Origin: Basidiobolus heterosporus B8920 | Taxonomy: Eukaryota > Basidiobolomycota > Basidiobolomycetes > Basidiobolales > Basidiobolaceae | NCBI GenBank assembly: GCA_000697455.1 | Contig: JNET01032430.1 | Coordinates: 1 to 11,037 of the forward strand | Direction of reading: 5' to 3' | Length of the DNA: 11,037 nt | In this document: positions 8,166-11,037 of the stretch, in pieces | Layout of the letters: every line of letters starts with the position of its first letter | How positions within the stretch are numbered: position 1 is the first letter of the stretch | Notes under the pieces: model-generated | Seen by the model: only the letters and a program-made list of their open reading frames with translations | Database searches by the model: none | Told to the model about the DNA's origin: nothing | Translations under genes and position numbers: made by a program

Positions 8166-9765
8166 TCAGTCAGTTTTTACCAAAGGCTTTAATCGATCAA
8201 CCAGAGGTGGGTGCGAATAATGATAAGTCGAGTACCAAGGATCCAAGTTCAGCTTGGAGCAATCTTGTTTGTTCAGTCTCACCAACCCAACTCTCAAGGA
8301 TTCTCCGTATCCGTGGCGTTTGGAAAATTCATCTTAAGGTGAGGGGTGAGGTTAGTGTGCTGTACGTGATGTAGGGGTGATATCAACCTTAACGCAACTA
8401 TACCTGCTTGAAATTCTTGCTTTCTACTCAACGCATTTGTCAGAAACGTTGCGAGTCCCTCAAATGGTGAAAAGATGCACTGGAAAAGCATGAACCCAAC
8501 CAAGACTGGTTTGGATTCGAAGCCGAAAGCACGATAGAGGCCTGAATTGTTGATGAAATGACTAAAAATGTAGAAGATCCCAAACAGGTGTATTTGATGG
8601 ATGATGAATAGCTTCGTAACGTGGTTGTACTTCCAGTGGCAGAATTCGTGACCTAACCAGACAGGTTAGAAGAGTGGTGGATGTTATCGTGTTAGAGATA
8701 CTTACATAGCAATGCACACACTTCCTCTTTGGTCGAGTCTTTCAATGTACTCTCAAAGATTGCAATATGTTTGTTGGGTGGAAAGCCAAAGAAATAGCTA
8801 TACCCGTGGTTTACTTGCTTTCCCGGATCAGACGGTACAACGTAGATTTTACTTAGCGGGAATGCAATGCGTCGCGCAAGATTCTCTATATGCCCCTTGA
8901 GTTCCTCGTCTTGCAACGGCTTGCCTTCATGAAACAGTGGTTGAATCAAGGCGGGGGAAAGGCTAACCATCATAAACTGAAAGAGACAACTATCGGTTGA
9001 AATAGGATAGTGAGCTAAATGGCTTTCATGGATATCCGTCTTCGCCCTCTACTTACGCAAATACCCAGACATAGAAATAGAACCGATCTCCACTCCATTG
9101 GACAATGTACAGGAATGTGGCGATTAAAGGTACTCCTACAGCTCCGCCAAATAAATAGCCTTTGATTCCACTCATGAAGAAGGAGCCCATAGTTAATGTT
9201 CTAGACCCGTGACGGGCTTCTATAACAAATGTATTATACAGACTAAACGGCAAAGCGGTAACGGAGCTTATTATTGATATTAAAAGGAAAAATATAACAC
9301 TCTGCGAAATCTAGAAAACCATAAATAACCTTCAGTAAAGAAGGCTCAAAAGGCCATCCCGAATAGGCTCACTATACCTCATTTCCGTTCGAATAGCCGG
9401 CTGAAGTAAGCCAGCGACCAGCCAAATTCCAAAGCCAGGCTAGTAGGTTGAAATAGATCACCACGGTATTTTGAAGTTGAGAGATTGCATCTCCCAAGAA
9501 TAAAAATTTACTCTTATCAATCCCGTAAGCGTTGAAACGTTCAAACTCTTCAGGAGTGACCAATTTGGTTAGTATTTTAGGTCGTCCTTCGCTTTGGAGT
9601 TTTCGTAGTTGACGGTAGCTACACGTGAGAAGAGAAGGCCCAGGTTAGGGGGTTGAAGTTAAGACAGAAAGAGAAATACTGGTTTCTTGATTACTTGAGG
9701 TAAGTAATGAAAATATAGGAAGCGTATGAGAGCCCAAGGACATATTCCTTATACAAAGTTTCCAT
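8166..9765 (-). CDS. STE24: CAAX prenyl protease 1 (Ste24/ZMPSTE24 type, M48A zinc metalloprotease)
   Basis: Ste24 is a multi-spanning ER/inner-nuclear-membrane zinc protease that trims farnesylated CAAX proteins such as a-factor. Exons (complement): 9695..9765, 9378..9618, 9057..9310, 8706..8989, 8404..8652 and 8166..8332, giving 421 residues (yeast 453, human 475 as I recall). Hallmarks: TM1 followed by NYRQLRK (24-30), TPEEFE and YGIDKSKF, LPFSLYNTFVIEARHG, the zinc site HEFCH (285-289), the third-ligand region SRKQEFQAD (Glu363), and a C-terminal STYHYSHPPLVDRL. Odd points: HExxH reads HEFCH where HELGH/HEIGH is usual, and the conserved GSKRSSHSNAY loop is replaced by PSDPGKQVNHGYSY. The intron at 8990..9056 has several acceptors; the one chosen restores the 23-residue spacing of yeast and human. 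The ATG at 9765 is the first Met after an in-frame stop unless an upstream exon is spliced in. Confidence 0.93.
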
Positions 9766-9785
9766 GTAAATGTTCTCTAGTAACC

Positions 9786-9868
9786 CTGGGTCAGAAGGAG
9801 CGAGCAAAAGGCAAACTTGGCTAAGGTTAGTTAAAGTAAAGGAAAGCACCCGTTGAAAACTAGTTTAC
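9786..9868 (-). other. Candidate 5'UTR intron of STE24
   Basis: On the minus strand a GTAAAC donor (after 9869) is followed by an ACTAAC branch-like motif, a long pyrimidine-rich stretch and a CCCAG acceptor ending at 9786. The 83-bp length fits the introns of this genome. Joining at this acceptor gives no in-frame Met before 9765, so this version would be a leader intron. A second AG at 9821..9822 would instead make a 48-bp intron. Confidence 0.45.
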
Positions 9869-9966
9869 CAGTAGAACCTCTCTATAAAGACCAGTGAAGG
9901 TAAAGAAATATGGATGATTTCTTGTGACTGACAACAGTGGACTTGACTATCAATTGAATGAGTCAT
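9865..9966 (-). other. Upstream open frame / possible alternative first exon of STE24
   Basis: A 33-codon frame starts at ATG 9966 (MTHSIDSQVHCC...) and ends at TAA 9865..9867, in the same frame as the STE24 start at 9765. If the 48-bp intron 9821..9868 were removed, the TAA would be spliced out and the frame would continue into STE24, adding 51 residues. The family does not need this extension (human has roughly 30 residues before the corresponding RQRR motif), so a uORF or chance frame is as likely. Confidence 0.25.
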
Positions 9967-10030
9967 TTGCATGTCGAATTAGTAGTGACTTGGAATAACA
10001 AGTATTTGCATCAATCGAGTAATCAAGCAA

Positions 10031-10042
10031 TCGATTAATCGA
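10031..10042. repeat. 12-bp perfect palindrome TCGATTAATCGA
   Basis: The palindrome lies about 270 bp upstream of the STE24 start among several ATCGA/AATCGA repeats (about 10014..10043). The TAAT core resembles homeodomain-type half sites, but no function can be assigned from sequence alone. Confidence 0.4.
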
Positions 10043-10143
10043 AGTACTCAAGGAGAGAAATCAGGAGCAACGACAGAAGGAAAGATTACTGATCATGAGA
10101 CCAACTTTAGTTACTTAATTAATGCTATAATAGTTAATTCATG

Positions 10144-10172
10144 CTAGCGCCCATTCTAGCGCCCATTCTAGC
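10144..10172. repeat. 12-bp tandem repeat, about 2.4 copies
   Basis: The unit CTAGCGCCCATT occurs at 10144..10155 and 10156..10167, followed by a partial CTAGC to 10172. It is locally GC-richer than the surrounding AT-rich spacer. It probably arose by replication slippage. Confidence 0.8.
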
Positions 10173-10233
10173 ACTACAACCAAGTATATGGCGGCAGTGC
10201 TGAGCAGGAGTTGAATGATAATAACGGGTTATT

Positions 10234-10246
10234 CTGGTTAAACCAG
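10234..10246. repeat. 13-bp palindrome CTGGTTAAACCAG
   Basis: Two 6-bp arms, CTGGTT and AACCAG, flank one central base in the spacer beyond the CLC gene. It could be a protein-binding site or chance. Confidence 0.4.
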
Positions 10247-10378
10247 GGCCTGAATAGGCATAATAACAACTCGTGATGAATAGGTAGAATGGCAACTCAC
10301 GTAGAACAATAATCAAATGGTGGGTTAAATCATAAATATTCATTATTAATATTCAAGTTGGCTATAGTATTATATACA

Positions 10379-11037
10379 TCAATGATTTTGGTGCTGCTGC
10401 TCATATTCCTTCAGGTAGGCCAATAGGCGTTTCTTATGAATCATGCCTACATACTGCCCATGAGATACTACACACACATAGCGAACACCAAGCTTTGAGA
10501 AGAGCTCTAACACCAACTCCATGGAGGAGTTCTCAGAAATGGTCAGCGGTGCCTATACCACACGAGAGTTAGTTAGTTAGCTATCTAGAAGTATCACATT
10601 CCCTATCCGAATTGTGGTTTACCTGATCCATGTACGCGGTGAGATCGTTCAAGTGATCCTTTAAATGCTCCTCAAAGCCATTGAACGTCTTGTTGAAATA
10701 ACAATGGACGTTGATGTCATCGGGGCTGAATTTGTCCAAGGCATGCTCAAGTTCATTGCAGGCTATGTAGCCAATAAGAAGCTGTCCGTCGAGAACCGGA
10801 AAACCTCCATCTGGGTACCCGTTGTTGGCCATTGTAGCCAGCTTCTTCTTCAGATCGCTCACAGTGTTAGGTTCAGCGACATCGATCACTTGGAGGTCAT
10901 GCTCGGTAATGTCGCTGGTTTGACCCAGTCGGATGTATTCAGTCTTGGAATCGAGATATGGATGCCCATTGGCCTCAATGAGCCAATCGTAGATACTTCC
11001 CGGGACCAAGGCATCTCCTGTCCATTTGGCCACGAGG
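10379..11037 (-). CDS. CLC-type chloride channel/transporter (GEF1-like), C-terminal part, truncated by window edge
   Basis: This is the cytosolic C-terminal end of a eukaryotic CLC chloride channel or Cl-/H+ exchanger; the fungal members (yeast Gef1) act in Golgi, vacuole and endosome membranes. Exons visible (complement): 10623..11036 (continuing past the edge) and 10379..10552, split by a 70-bp intron with CTAACTAAC branch motifs. The 195 visible residues begin LVAKWTGDAL, the conserved end of the last membrane helix, followed by IYDWLIEANGHPYLD. Two CBS domains follow. The first runs from about VIDVAEPNTVSDLKKKL to FPVLDGQLLIGYIACNELEHAL; the second runs from APLTISENSSMELVLELF to GVRYVCVVSHGQYVGMIHKK and ends LLAYLKEYE. 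The pore and gating residues lie off the window, so channel and exchanger cannot be told apart. The stop is TGA at 10379..10381. Confidence 0.93.

Larger units (their letters stand above)
9766..10378. other. Intergenic: STE24 5' region and CLC gene 3'UTR
   Basis: The stretch separates two tandem minus-strand genes. Nearest STE24 (9786..9868) is a plausible 5' intron, preceded by a 33-codon upstream open frame. The rest is AT-rich with a 12-bp palindrome (10031..10042), a 12-bp tandem repeat (10144..10172) and a 13-bp palindrome (10234..10246). No canonical AATAAA follows the CLC stop; AATAAT-like sequence is present about 35-45 nt past it. No RNA gene or further protein gene is supported. Confidence 0.55.

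Noticed and set aside
10134-10343. 69-codon minus-strand open frame past the CLC gene
   Set aside because: Its composition follows the 12-bp tandem repeat (ARMGARMGA) and no homologue is recognised.
1-11037. A novel defence system, mobile element or biosynthetic cluster
   Set aside because: All five genes are conserved eukaryotic housekeeping genes, and the spacers contain no capsid, transposase, reverse-transcriptase or toxin-like coding signal.

Overview
This window is compact, intron-rich eukaryotic nuclear DNA. It holds five protein-coding genes, all with recognisable housekeeping homologues. I find no mobile element, virus-derived sequence, CRISPR array, rRNA or tRNA. The introns are short (30 in the window, mostly 51-95 bp, one of 178 bp). 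They have GTAAGT-like donors and often a CTAAC/CTGAC-type branch motif near the acceptor. Protein similarities lie close to both yeast and animal versions. Together this fits a fungus, most likely an intron-rich early-diverging lineage, but the sequence does not fix the species or phylum.

Layout from left to right: (1) complement(1..1048), the N-terminal 205 residues of chaperonin subunit CCT-eta (CCT7), running off the left edge; (2) 1049..1841, intergenic; (3) complement(1842..3475), a complete seven-exon GID9/MAEA (FYV10) gene for a RING-like subunit of the CTLH/GID ubiquitin ligase; (4) 3476..3929, a 454-bp divergent promoter region; (5) 3930..7122, a complete fourteen-exon APC4 gene for an anaphase-promoting complex subunit; (6) 7123..8165, a convergent 3' intergenic region with small tandem repeats; (7) complement(8166..9765), a complete six-exon STE24 CAAX-prenyl protease gene with unusual residues around its zinc site; (8) 9766..10378, intergenic, with a possible upstream exon/intron of STE24 and short palindromes and repeats; (9) complement(10379..11037), the C-terminal CBS-domain part of a CLC chloride channel/transporter (GEF1-like), running off the right edge.

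Exon structures were deduced by hand from splice signals, reading-frame continuity and remembered homologues. For every gene the exon phases close exactly, and the deduced lengths are 396 aa (GID9), 777 aa (APC4) and 421 aa (STE24). The genes do not form an operon or one pathway. Two of them, GID9 and APC4, are subunits of different RING-type ubiquitin ligases and share one divergent promoter. CCT is known to fold WD40 proteins, including APC/C coactivators, but its proximity here is probably incidental. I found no evidence of a novel multi-gene system. The points most worth checking are the altered STE24 active-site motifs, several tandem or decoy splice acceptors, an in-frame upstream exon option for STE24, and telomere-repeat-like motifs in two promoters.
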